From contig JACONQ010000017.1 in assembly GCA_014281115.1 (NCBI GenBank), forward strand, positions 1,674,001-1,738,000: DNA of 64,000 nucleotides, given 5' to 3'. Origin of the DNA: Laburnicola sp. R22_1. Taxonomy: Eukaryota > Ascomycota > Dothideomycetes > Pleosporales > Didymosphaeriaceae. Position numbers and translations under genes: made by a program. Positions 1 through 9,030 of this stretch are shown one piece after another; position 1 is the stretch's first letter; each line of letters starts with the position of its first letter. The notes beneath the pieces were generated by a model, which did not search any database, was not told where the DNA came from, and saw nothing but the letters and a program-made list of their open reading frames with translations.

Positions 1-57
1 CGTGACGATATGTGCAAGGACTGCTGGTTCAAACGTTATGCGCCAGCCGATGCATGA
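1..57 (+). CDS. Possible 3' end of an upstream gene (partial)
   Basis: Frame 1 is open from the window edge to a TGA at 55-57 and reads RDDMCKDCWFKRYAPADA, with a CxxC pair and normal codon use. It could be the last exon of a gene starting outside the window. Eighteen codons are too few to prove coding, and I recognise no family. Confidence 0.25.
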   Translation, partial: RDDMCKDCWFKRYAPADA

Positions 58-748
58 CTTGTATTCATTCCATCTTATTTCATCACTGATACCCATCTTG
101 ATTTTGTCGTAGTTCATGGGCTTTTTCCGGGGCTTTTTCCGGGGCGGGCCTCGAGCTGTAGTCAATCGCCTTTGGTTTGCTGTGCATTATCTTTCTGTAT
201 CAATAATATATGCATTTTCGGCATGCACAAGAGACGCAGTATTCAAAGGTCGTCACCAACGCGTGTCGGAATGAGGCGCAATCTGATTCACAAGCCAACT
301 TCGTACTGTCTAACTGAGGCCACGGTCTTTGCCACCCGCACGAGTCGGATTGATGACGTGGTCTCGTGCCCACCGTCTTGAATTGAGGATGACCTTGCAA
401 GTGAGACACCACTGATCATGTAGCGAATGAGTTGTGACTGGGTTGTGAGGTACGCTAGGCTTCTTAGGTCTGTGAAGCCTTGAGGTGCCGTTCAATGATT
501 TGCCAGTGCTTTGTCTCCGAGGCACCACGCACACACCTACTACCTGTGGATACAAAGGCTGTGGAGCTGACCTCCGCTGCCTTGGCCGAGCCGCCCGCAT
601 CCCTCATAATCACTCGCTCCCCCATACTGCGCGTCGTCCACCAACCTCTCAGTCTTGAGACCCAGGCTGGCGCGAGCTCCCGCTGTCGCTAACGTTCTCG
701 CAGCTCTCCCTTGCGTCGGCCAACCCGCCGCGCCGCCCGCCTCTCACA
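58..748. other. Intergenic region upstream of the TLC gene
   Basis: Several short overlapping reading frames occur on both strands, but none has a convincing start, splice signals or family resemblance. The stretch 620-748 is C-rich with pyrimidine tracts, as is common in filamentous-fungal promoters and 5' leaders. A short direct repeat of ctttttccgggg lies near 121-144. No RNA gene was seen. Confidence 0.5.
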
Positions 749-1959
749 ATGCACGACCCCTTCCCACTCCCCTGCCCCAACTGGTTACGACAGTACACAG
801 AGCGCGTCGCCGAGTACCTCTCGCTCCCCACCCTCCCGCTACACATCCACGAGCTCATCTTCGCCTTTTTCTTCTATCATGCGCTCAGCAAATTCGTCTC
901 GCCGCACTTCTCACGCTACTTCTTCCCGCGGGTGTACAACAACCTCAATGCGCGCACCAAGCTGAACTGGGATGTGCATATTGTGTCTTTTGTGCAGAGC
1001 ACGCTCGTGTGCGTGCTCGCGCTGTGGGTCATGTGGAAGGATGAAGAGAGGGGGGCGATGGACACGATGGCCAAGGTGCATGGCTATACCGGTGCTGGAG
1101 GACTTGTCCAGGCGTTTGCGGGAGGATACTTTATATGGGACTTTGTTATCACGGTGCAGCACGTCGAGATCTTCGGGCTGGGGATGCTGGCGCATGCAAC
1201 GTCCGCACTCTTTGTGTTCGCCCTGGGCTTTGTGAGTGACAGCAGATGGACGCAGACGCGCAGTGCTAATGTGTCCTGCAGAGGCCATTTGTGAACTATT
1301 ACGCACCCATCTTTATCCTTTACGAGCTCTCCTCGCCGTTCCTGAATATCCATTGGTTCTGCGATAAGCTTAACATGACTGGTTCGAGGATCCAGCTCTA
1401 CAACGGCATTGTGCTGCTCTGCACTTTCTTCGGCTGCCGCCTGGTGTGGGGGTCATACCAGTCCATTCGCGTCTATCAGGACGTATACCGCGCACTCCAC
1501 ACTGGCGAATACACGCTGCAGGATCCCGAGCTCGGCAAGCTCAACAACGGCACCGCCCCCGATCCCAGCCAAGCCGGCGTCATGCAGTACGCTGGCGACC
1601 GTGCGGTCCCGCTGTGGCTGGCAGCCTGCTACCTCATATCCAACCTCACGCTCAACAGTCTGAACTGGTTCTGGTTTGGCAAGATGATCGAGACGCTTAG
1701 GAAGCGGTTTGACCCGCCGTTCGGGACGCGGACGCCAGAGGACAAGGAGCCGGAGAAGGAGAAGGTGCTGGTAGAGGGCATCTCGGTTGAGACGCCGCCG
1801 CCCACACCGTTCGCGAATGCGAGCGGCAACGATGCGATGGATTATATGGGGAATGTGAAGGTTGAGAAGAAGGGGCACCATTTGGTGGTGGAGCAGATGG
1901 AGGTGCGGAAGCGGATTGATGAAGATGGGAGACCTATATCTAGTGCGAGGGCGGCGTAG
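749..1959 (+). CDS. TLC (TRAM/LAG1/CLN8) domain membrane protein
   Basis: Two exons, 749-1231 and 1282-1959, give 386 aa. The 50-nt phase-0 intron has GTGAGT at 1232, a TGCTAAT branch site at 1264-1270 and CAG ending at 1281. Splicing joins GF to RPFVNYYAP and restores the frame. The protein has about seven hydrophobic segments, including HELIFAFFFYHAL, VSFVQSTLVCVLALWVMW and IQLYNGIVLLCTFFGCRLVW. The block FVNYYAPIFILYELSSPFLN is the typical TLC core, as in fungal homologues of TLCD4/TMEM56. TLC proteins sit in the ER or other membranes and act in lipid sensing, transport or synthesis. The ceramide-synthase double-His motif is not seen, so ceramide synthase is unlikely. The last 90 residues form a charged, probably cytosolic tail. 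The start is the first ATG of the frame. No operon-like neighbour exists. Confidence 0.85.
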
Positions 1960-2797
1960 TTGAGAGTCGTCGTACGTTCTTTTTTTTTGTCGTGCATAGC
2001 GTAGGGGATGCCTGGTCTGTTATTTAGGTTGTGCTCTGGATTTATTTGGAATCTTTTGTCATTTCGTTTGTTGGTAGATACATCGATATTATTGCTAGGC
2101 AGGCAAGTCTATAATTAGGAATATGTTCAAGTCGCAAAGCTGTTACCAAGGTGCTTATATCGAGACCCTTGTAATAGACATTTGTAGTGCACTCGTTTTG
2201 AATAATAACGAGGAGTTACTGTTGCAAAACCTATCCCGTCTCTTGACGCGATTCATCTCTATTCACCTCCCAACGAAGCAGCCAGCAAAGAGAGTGAATG
2301 GATGAAGTGAATTCACCACCTACCCCAAACCCGCTCAAACCCTAAGCAACTAAATCTCCTACTACAATTACATCCTTCCCACAAGACCTCATATGCCTCG
2401 TACTTCGCGACCTTCTCCGTTACCCATCCTCGTCACCCGCTAAACATCCCTCCCGCGACGCGCGAGAAGAAATTCGACGCGTCCATTTCGATATATTAGG
2501 GACCATGCAAGCGCTCCCGAAGTCGGCCGCTAGATCTGCGCGTGTGTGCCCCTCCCCCGCATTTTTCGAGACGCAACGAGTCGAGATGAGTCGCGTGGGC
2601 GAGATATTCTTCGATAGATGGGTATGCGTGTGTTGGGGTTTATAGAACGCGTGAGTGGGAAGAAGTGGGCATGACTGTTGGGGTTGGATGGAGGAGACGG
2701 AGGAAGCAAAGAAAGGAGGAAGCAGTTGGAAATTGCACGTGGGGAATTGGTGTCAAGAAGTCAGACAGGAGCATGACATGGCAAGAATGAGCGTCAG
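1960..2797. other. 3' flank of the TLC gene and intergenic DNA
   Basis: A T-run at 1980-1988 and AT-rich DNA to about 2,250 probably hold the 3' UTR and poly(A) region. Beyond that I see only short shadow frames with no splice-supported coding and no RNA gene. Confidence 0.45.
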
Positions 2798-3095
2798 GAC
2801 TGACGGGGTAGAAGAGCATGCCGGCGCTTTGCGACGGGCTGCAACGCGACGTTGCAAGTGGTATATGCTTGCGATGAGCTGGTGCGGCGAACGGATCGTG
2901 CATCCTGGGGTGACTCGTCGTCGTGTGCGCCAGGAAAAGACGAGCATCGAGACTGACGGGTTAGAAGAGCATGCCGGATAGTTGCGAAGTGCTGCGACGA
3001 TGGTGTCTGCTCGCGATGAGCTGGTGCGGAGAACGTATTGTGGATCCTGGGGTTAGTCGTCCCAGTGTGCGCCAGGAAGATGCGAACCGACGAGC
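2798..3095. repeat. Diverged tandem duplication, about 145-bp unit, two copies
   Basis: The segment gactgacgggg(t)agaagagcatgccgg occurs at 2798 and 2951, and gcgatgagctggtgcgg at 2871 and 3013. Both units contain an ATCCTGGGG motif and then gtgtgcgccaggaa. The copies have drifted by substitutions and small indels. The unit appears non-coding and belongs to the same repeat island as the ATCCTGGGGTAACAC family. Confidence 0.65.
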
Positions 3096-3696
3096 GAAGT
3101 CCTCTGGATATCTCTTTTGGGGCTGCATCTGGAGACTGGAGTCTGTTGGTGTCTTTGCGAAGACGTCGTAATGCGAGTACGACGAGCGAACGAAGTTATG
3201 CATCCTGGGATTGCTGGCCATTTGTCGGACAAGATTTCATTAGACGAGGAGCGAGTTGTATGGGCTACAAGGTCTTCGAGGTGTCCATTTTGACAGCTCT
3301 ATCTGGAACAATACCGTCGTCGTTGTCTTGCGATGAAGACACTGGCGGTTCATATGCATCGAGCGCATTATGCATCCTGGCATAACACATGGGACTGCCG
3401 GGTGGAAGCCATTCGACGAGGAGAGTCTCGCCCGTCCCCGAAGGAGCTTGAACAGTCCTATCTGATATTGCAACCCGGAAACTGGAAACATCATCTCGAC
3501 GATGTTAGAAAGCCAGCTCGCCCACCAGCCATCTTTCCAACAATGATCGACCGCCCCGAACCCAAACTCAGGTTTCCAAGTTTGTGCGCACGGGCTAGGC
3601 TGCGTCCCAAGGTTTCGTTTGGCGCCACCCGACACCTTTACTGTGCAATCCTCCCACAGAACGGCCCACGCACATGCGCGCCTGCTTTACGTATGC

Positions 3697-3705
3697 TATA
3701 TATAT
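3697..3705 (+). promoter_or_regulatory. TATA box of the U6 gene
   Basis: TATATATAT lies 31 to 23 bp before the predicted U6 5' end at 3728. That is the spacing expected for a TATA element that directs RNA polymerase III on fungal U6 genes. Confidence 0.8.
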
Positions 3706-3727
3706 TTCTAAGTCTCAAGTCTTCTTC

Positions 3728-3946
3728 GTACTTCGGTACATTTGGTCAATTTGAAAGTACGTAAAAGTCACGTGACGTGGCTCCCACACCCTTCTCCGGT
3801 ATCGTGCTAACAGCAACGCAGCGATACAGAGAAGATTAGCATGGCCCCTGCACTAAGGATGACACGCTCAAGTTCGTACTCCCTGTCCCATCAAATTCAG
3901 CAGTATACTAACACACCTGCAGTCAAAGAGAAGCTACCATTTTTTT
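3728..3946 (+). ncRNA. U6: U6 spliceosomal snRNA gene with two introns
   Basis: Exon 1 (3728-3756) is the 5' hairpin GTAC-TTCG-GTAC followed by ATTTGGTCAATTTGAAA, identical to conserved yeast U6. Intron 1 (3757-3821, 65 nt) has GTACGT, TGCTAAC at 3805-3811 and GCAG. Exon 2 (3822-3871) carries the ACAGAGA box, AGATTAGCATGGCCCCTGC and the internal stem-loop region to GACACGCTCAA. Intron 2 (3872-3922, 51 nt) has a perfect TACTAAC at 3906-3912 and CAG. Exon 3 starts at 3923 (TCAAAGAGAAGCTACC) and ends in T7 at 3940-3946, the Pol III terminator. The mature RNA would be about 100 nt. U6 pairs with U4 and U2 and forms the spliceosome's catalytic centre. The intron 2 donor could be GTTCGT (3872, preferred) or GTACTC (3876). 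U6 introns are known in S. pombe and some other fungi. The TATA box, exact conserved blocks and terminator argue for a working gene. Confidence 0.95.
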
Positions 3947-3963
3947 AGCAATTTTTTGCGCAA

Positions 3964-3973
3964 GTTCGAACCC
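3964..3973 (+). promoter_or_regulatory. B-box-like element downstream of U6
   Basis: GTTCGAACCC matches the TFIIIC B-box core GWTCRANNC and lies 18 bp past the U6 terminator. Yeast SNR6 also has its B box downstream of the gene, and S. pombe carries it in the U6 intron. Neither intron here contains one, so this is the best candidate. The role is inferred. Confidence 0.5.
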
Positions 3974-4106
3974 ACTATTGCTCACTTGACCCTTTTTTTT
4001 GGCTATCTTCGGGAGTCGGCTATGTAGAACATCGCTACTAACACTTACAGCAACCTACTATTGTTCTCTATTCCCTGAACAGAATCTAAAAAGAACATTA
4101 ACTCCT

Positions 4107-4193
4107 CTGCTGAATTTGACAGGACAGGGAGTACGGGCTTGAGCGTGTCATCCTTAGTGCAGGGGCCATGCTAATCTTCTCTGTATCGCTGCG
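4107..4193 (-). pseudogene. Inverted partial U6 copy
   Basis: This 87-bp minus-strand segment matches 3817-3903 of the U6 gene at about 83 positions. Exon 2 is identical over all 50 nt. The four differences lie in intron 2 (TTC to CCC at the donor, CA to TG further in). The copy starts with the last bases of intron 1 and stops before the branch site of intron 2. It lacks exons 1 and 3, a TATA box and a terminator. Because it includes intron sequence it arose by DNA duplication, not by reverse transcription of mature U6. Confidence 0.9.
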
Positions 4194-5413
4194 CGCTCGC
4201 CTTCGCTTCGCTCAGGTCTATTCAAGGGCTTTAGATGTCTGTCTTGCCACGAGGATGCATGTTGGGCCTGGTTGACTGGAACATCTAACTGTGCGTTATG
4301 TATCATGGGATAGCATAGCACTAGAATTCCCAAGGCTCTTCTGAATGCTGTAGGCCTTGAACGGTTTCGTTAACGGAAAGAGTCGGCGGCGTGCACTTTC
4401 CTTCCTGTTCCTGGCGATAGCCTACTAGCATCCGACACCTCCAGGGCTCCAGGGCTGGAGCTCTGTCACGTGGTCAAAACGACAATAAAGTACTAGTGAG
4501 CGGGCCACTACGATGAGAAAGTCCCTCTGCGTATAGTGCATCCTGAGGTAACACATGGCCTATATCGCCCAAAAGAAAAAAATCGGACTACAGTCTGTAC
4601 GGGTTTCCTCACTGGAAAGGTAGGAAGGTCAGATTTCTTTACTTAGGCGCAAGAGCTCTGCAGTTTCTAGCCTCTACGCACTGGAGAAGTAGTGCCCCGG
4701 TTGCGACTGACTCTTACCTTCAACGCTAGATTTCGTCCCCTAACGCCCGTTGACAAACCCGACCATTCATTCATTTGTGCCCATTTCAAGGGCGCAAATC
4801 GTATCGACCACGGCGCAGCGCTGAAGTATGACGCCATGATTATTTTACACAATTACTTCTAGTTCAGATAGAACTAGTGTGCGTAACATATATCCTGGGG
4901 TAACACGTTACGTCTTTTGCTCAAACAGTTTACTGTAGCGCTTAATAATTCGAGGGCGTGCGAAAGGGCGCCTCCAGCTTGACTCTTTCTCTTACCTAGG
5001 TACAATTGTCAACAAAGCGAGCTTAATACCTCTCACCCTCTCGTTTCCCCGCTGTCTCTCTCTTACTTAACACGTCATATCCTACTCTTAAAATTTCAAC
5101 TGCCATACTAGAAGCTTCCTAGTGTTGCAGGACTTAGCGCATCACCCCGCAAGCGCCTTCTGTTGGCAGGAGCCCCTCACCTGGCAGGTGCTGGTCGTCG
5201 GTTTGTTTACGTACTATTACGTAATGGCGCTATATAGCAGATCTCACGATCAGCTCACACTGAATCCAACACACTTACGCTCTACTTTGAACACCTTCCA
5301 CTTAACATATGCCGAGGCAAGCGAGAGTCAGTCCCACAGGGTTCGTCAATAGAGTTGATCATCATACACATCACTGGAAGCGAAGAGAACGCTTACCTTT
5401 GTACGTATTACAC
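4194..5413. other. Degenerate repeat island without recognisable genes
   Basis: This stretch holds two plus-strand copies of the ATCCTGGGGTAACAC repeat (4540, 4892) and patchy GC-rich DNA. Short frames such as 5122-5352 show no splice-supported continuation or family resemblance. Most likely it is old transposon or duplicated DNA. No RNA gene was seen. Confidence 0.4.
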
Positions 5414-5466
5414 ATCCTGGGGTAACACGACGCCTTTTACAGTTTAAATTTCCTCCACTGATTCAG

Positions 5467-5523
5467 GAGCAGGTACTCACTCACACAGCAGAGCAACCAG
5501 CTCGGGCCATTCTCGTACACTAC
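5467..5523 (+). pseudogene. Exon fragment of a second recombinase-like gene
   Basis: Directly after a TTCAG acceptor, the frame reads EQVLTHTAEQPARAILVHY. It matches EQVLAHAKQQPGRRILWRY, the exon that starts at 6239 in the larger pseudogene, at 11 of 19 residues. The DNA is also similar (15 of the first 18 bases). Downstream the similarity is lost. This is a remnant of a paralogous copy of the same gene family. Confidence 0.55.
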
Positions 5524-5689
5524 CTTCCCCCATGGCCTCGTGCACGTCAAGCGGGCGATGGTTTTCTATCATGAGGATTTCGCTGAGACCCCATACATGA
5601 AGAGTCGGACGAGTGCGACTCTCGACAAACTACACAGATAAGGTTTGATAACCAAGGACTCCAAGCGTTCCCACGAACCGGCAGGTATC

Positions 5690-6902
5690 GTGGTTGTTCG
5701 ACGACTAGTGACGGCGCTTTACAAGGAGTCGATCCAGGCCGGAACCGCATGCTAGAACACCTGCTTATTGGAGATTGCAGCCATATTATTGGTGTCATGC
5801 TTCCAGTGTCGCTCTGGGGATATCATGGGCGACATTGACACAGATGATCCTAGGTCGAACCTGCCGGGCCTACGGTATGTGACTTCTCGGCGAGTGGCCT
5901 CCCCGCTGTGACTAACATTGTTGGGTAGATACAGGGACATTTGCCTTGTTTTGGGCAAAGGAGGAGGGCTAGATGACATCAGCTCACGCAACGACATCAG
6001 GAGTGCCAAAGGGTTGAAGTATGTGTACCAAGCGTAGTGTCTGATGCATGCTAATAAGACAGGGACGACGAGCGGGAGCATTACTATGTTTTTCGCAACA
6101 GCGCTGGCCCAAACAACCATACGATGTGTCCCATCAAAATCGTCCTGATCCTGGCCCTGAGATCGGGCAACGTCCATGGGACTACCATTGTGAGTAGGCA
6201 GAAGCTGAAGCATGGGTGTCTGCTGACTTGAGGTCCAGGAACAGGTACTGGCTCACGCAAAGCAACAGCCAGGCCGACGGATTCTATGGCGATACCCTAA
6301 TCGACCAGTACTCTGCACCTGGGACGAAGGCTCTATCAACTGGGAGACGCTTGCGAACAAGCGGCGCCTGAGCCGAGCCCTCGATAAAGCTGAGCCGAGC
6401 CCTCGATAAAGCGGTCGCTATCATGGGGGCAGACGCCCACATACTACCTCATCAACTAAGGTATGGTGCCGCAAACGACATCCTGCAGCTACCCCTAGAT
6501 GGACACCGAACTCTGGAACACGTGGCAGACGGTCTCGCACATGGCGCAAGTGCGCGCGCTACCGACGTGCCGAGGAAGTATACAAAGACATTCTCGAGAG
6601 AAGACCACTGGGCGAAGAGGCTTCGACTTTCAGCCGACGATGATCCATTCAGCGAACTCACTAGAGCGACCGACGAGGGTGTCATTGAAAGCCAGGCGCT
6701 TTCCAGCCTGAAACGGAAACGAATCCCAGCGGAGGTAGATCGAGATTGTGAAGCAATGGGTTTTGATACTGGTGACCGAACCGACTGGCAGTACCACAGG
6801 AAGAAGCGCACAGGCAAAAGCTTTCCAGTGACGCCGTGCTGGCGATGGAGGAGATTGAGGCGGTCGAGAGTTTCTACCTACAGCACTAGGATAAAAGTCT
6901 GA
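5690..6902 (+). pseudogene. Broken tyrosine-recombinase-like gene (multi-exon)
   Basis: Four exon pieces are joined by clean introns: 5875-5928 (GTATGT, TGACTAAC, TAG), 6019-6062 (GTATGT, GCTAAT, CAG) and 6190-6238 (GTGAGT, CAG). The spliced frame contains CRSGDIM and LRYRDICLVL, then ILALRSGN (candidate box-I Arg), LPHQLRYGAAND (HxLR at 6450), LAHG and PRKYT (candidate nucleophile Tyr codon 6579). This order of R, HxxR, H and Y is that of tyrosine recombinases, and the layout resembles fungal integrase-like (DUF3435/FluG-type) proteins. The gene is dead. A TAG at 5753-5755 interrupts the first exon, and a 22-bp tandem duplication at 6368-6411 shifts the frame just before the HxLR box. Its 3' end stops at 6900-6902. 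The family assignment comes from motifs only, and the N-terminus is not resolved. Confidence 0.5.
6368..6411 (+). repeat. 22-bp perfect tandem duplication breaking a reading frame
   Basis: A 22-bp unit starting ctgagccgagccctcg occurs twice in a row (6368-6389 and 6390-6411). With one copy removed, the upstream frame LSRALDKA runs straight into VAIMGADAHILPHQLRYG. With both copies it ends at a TAA. The duplication is therefore a late inactivating lesion. Confidence 0.85.
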
Positions 6903-6924
6903 GTATAATGTGTTACCCCAGGAT

Positions 6925-7903
6925 AAGCAATACTAAGGCCAACTGTACTCGATTTTATGTCCTATGGCGACCCAAGCTCTGCCGTCTTCCTAATGGTATT
7001 GGTGCAGCTCACGTTCCCGGACGTGGAACAACCACAGCAGTTAACCACAAGTCAATATAACAAACCTAAATACTCAGCTTAACAAAGACCACGCATCAAA
7101 CCATCAAAGTTTGGGTACGAAAAACGACTATTGACAGCTGGGGCTGGCTCCTGATGAACTTTGGTTCGCCTCATTGTGACTCACGTATCGCCCAAAAAAT
7201 AATAATTCATTCGGCCCCGCCCCATACAGATCTCTCACCAGCTGGTGATGCACCCTTTGTTGGGGCTCCTGAAGTGGGAAGATCGTAGTGTCTGTGGCAG
7301 GAACGAGAGTCTTACAGGCCCGTCGCGCCCATATGGCTGATCGTCCAGTAGATAGCTCTATAGATTATACATACTATACCATACCATCGGGCCATAACCT
7401 CTACTTTGTGACATAGACCCTGATGTTTTTGATTTTTTGAATCGGTCTGTATAACCACGTGAGGTTCTTTTTTTTTTTTGGCGCCTCGACTAAGGCACAA
7501 GGTGGTGCAATAACTCGGGAGGCCTTTACAAGACTTGTAGAACAAAAGTCTAAGTACTATGTGTTACCCTAGGATAGGTAATACAAATGTCAAGTTAAAT
7601 GTACTCTAAATTTTTAGCTAAGGGCCTCACGAATTGTTGTATCGCCTGGTGAAGGCGCTAGAGCGGTTCCCCCACAGTCGAGAGATCAGACAATGTCCCA
7701 CCAATCATTTGAGAACAGCAACACTATGAAATGTCAACATCACTCTGGAGTGGCATACCATGAATACTCTGAATGCAATGCAAGCTCGCTTATCAAGAAT
7801 GTCAAACATGCCCGCCATGCATTGTCGAGAGGGCCCCAAAATCGATCCATACCCAACACCCTGATGCAGAACCCTATATGACTTCATGGCGTATCGCCAA
7901 CGC
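6925..7903. other. Intergenic DNA downstream of ubc7
   Basis: It holds one minus-strand copy of the dispersed repeat (7561-7575), a T-run near 7469-7479 and the 3' flank of ubc7. The short frames 7312-7545 and 7693-7881 have no supporting signals. Nothing else is recognised. Confidence 0.4.
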
Positions 7904-8513
7904 CTACTCAAACTCCAAGCTGTCCCTCACGCACTTCCTCACGCGCTTTTTGAACTCGGCCGGGTTCTCCCTCCACAGCGCAGCGGCTTCGACGTTTGCG
8001 GGCGATTCGTCGTTTGGACTGGAGAGCATCGAGATGACGGAGAGGAGGATGGTTTCGGGCGTCTGTACGGGGGACCAGCGCTCGGCTGCTGATTCGTAGC
8101 CGTACTTGTCTTCTTCTGGTGGATGGAGGATCGAGATGCAGACCTCGCCGTTGGGGTAGACTACACGGATTAGCTCGATATGCCTGGTCAGGGTTGAGGA
8201 AGCACCGTACTGTTAGGATGAAAGAGCGGTGTCTCGAAGCGCATCTTGGGCGGTAGCAGCGGGTATTCGGGTGGGAACGTCAGTCGCGCGCGGAAAAATC
8301 CACCTATATCCCCGTCAGCCAGAGTACGTCTTCGAAAACGCCGGTCTACGCACCGCCGTAGAACTTGGTGTCGTCGTTGATCATCAGCATGACCTCCCAC
8401 ACGAACACGTTGTTGTCCACTAGCCCACATGAAATCCCGGGTATGTCCTTATCGTTCTGCATCTGCTTTAGTTGGCGAGCTAGGAGCCCGGCGGCGGCGG
8501 AAGACGAGGCCAT
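7904..8513 (-). CDS. ubc7: Ubiquitin-conjugating enzyme E2, Ubc7/UBE2G type
   Basis: Three minus-strand exons, 8513-8354, 8303-8211 and 8160-7904, give 169 aa. Both introns are 50 nt: 8304-8353 (GTGCGT...ATAG) and 8161-8210 (GTACGG, GAGCTAAT, GTAG). The UBC fold is complete: an N-terminal helix, [22 protein letters not shown] with HPN at residues 82-84, and [11 protein letters not shown] with catalytic Cys92. The acidic loop insert [19 protein letters not shown] after the Cys marks the Ubc7/Cdc34 class, and [14 protein letters not shown] is the conserved helix region. Ubc7 accepts ubiquitin from E1 and, with ER ligases such as Hrd1 and Doa10 and the anchor Cue1, ubiquitylates misfolded ER proteins (ERAD). 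It lacks a membrane anchor, as expected. The frame is undamaged although AT-rich RIP DNA starts 0.5 kb upstream. Confidence 0.94.
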
Positions 8514-9030
8514 AGTATGTGTATGGACGTTGTGTGTCGATGGAGGTTGGAGTTGAGACGGAGAAGGTGGGGTGGCGGGAGCAAAGGCGCGTACGGGCTT
8601 CTGCGAGCGGCCTGGCAGGTAGATAGAGAGATTCTCTTGTGGCAGATTGTGTGAAGTATTCAAAGAGTTTTCGTGGTACTGTCGCCCTAGATCTGTACGC
8701 GGCAAGTGAACCGTGGTCCGATGCCAGAGGGGCAGTTAACTAGTAGCTCGGGACAGCGGGGTAGGGTTGCGAATGAGCGATATGTGACGAGTTTGAGTAT
8801 GTATGTATGCGCACAGCTGATGCGAAGAAATATAGAGAAGTGAAGAGATGGTGCGCGGTGATACAGAGAGGTCTCAGTCTGGAGTGGTCGTGTGCATCCG
8901 CGATTACCACGGTGTTAGCTGCCGCAAGTGGCGCCAGTGCCAAGACGTCGGCTCGTTCACCGCGTTGATTTGTACTCCGCCCCTCGCCCTAACCCCAGAC
9001 CTTATCTTATCAATTAGACGCCCCATAAAA
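8514..9030. other. ubc7 upstream region and composition boundary
   Basis: This is the promoter side of ubc7. GC-balanced sequence continues to about 9,005 and then turns abruptly into TA-rich DNA. The frame 8848-9051 crosses the boundary and is not credible as a gene. No defined promoter element is recognised. Confidence 0.5.

Larger units (their letters stand above)
2902..7575. repeat. Dispersed short repeat family centred on ATCCTGGGGTAACAC
   Basis: Core matches, perfect or near-perfect, start at 2902, 3044, 3202, 3374, 4540, 4892 and 5414 on the plus strand, and at 6910-6924 and 7561-7575 on the minus strand. The similarity of the last copies extends to about 60 bp. On the strand of the last two it runs from AAAAGTCTRAGTA through GTGTTACCCYAGGAT to GTAATAC and a purine-rich AAAGGTCAA-like tail. 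The copies at 5414 and 6924 face each other and enclose the recombinase pseudogene. The family is unknown to me; it could be a transposon end, an insertion target or a short interspersed repeat. Confidence 0.6.

Noticed and set aside
655..1044. Frames overlapping the TLC gene in other phases (655-1044, 711-965, 972-1235)
   Set aside because: Shadows of the TLC coding exon; low-complexity Ser/Thr/Arg composition.
3333..3764. 143-aa plus-strand frame overlapping the start of U6
   Set aside because: It runs into the U6 promoter and exon 1, has no splice or family support, and is better explained as chance.
4107..4193. A second functional U6 gene on the minus strand
   Set aside because: It lacks the 5' hairpin exon, the 3' exon, a TATA box and a terminator.
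6423..6902. A free-standing 159-aa gene starting at ATG 6423
   Set aside because: The reading continues the upstream exon frame if one 22-bp duplicate is removed, so it is the 3' part of a broken gene.
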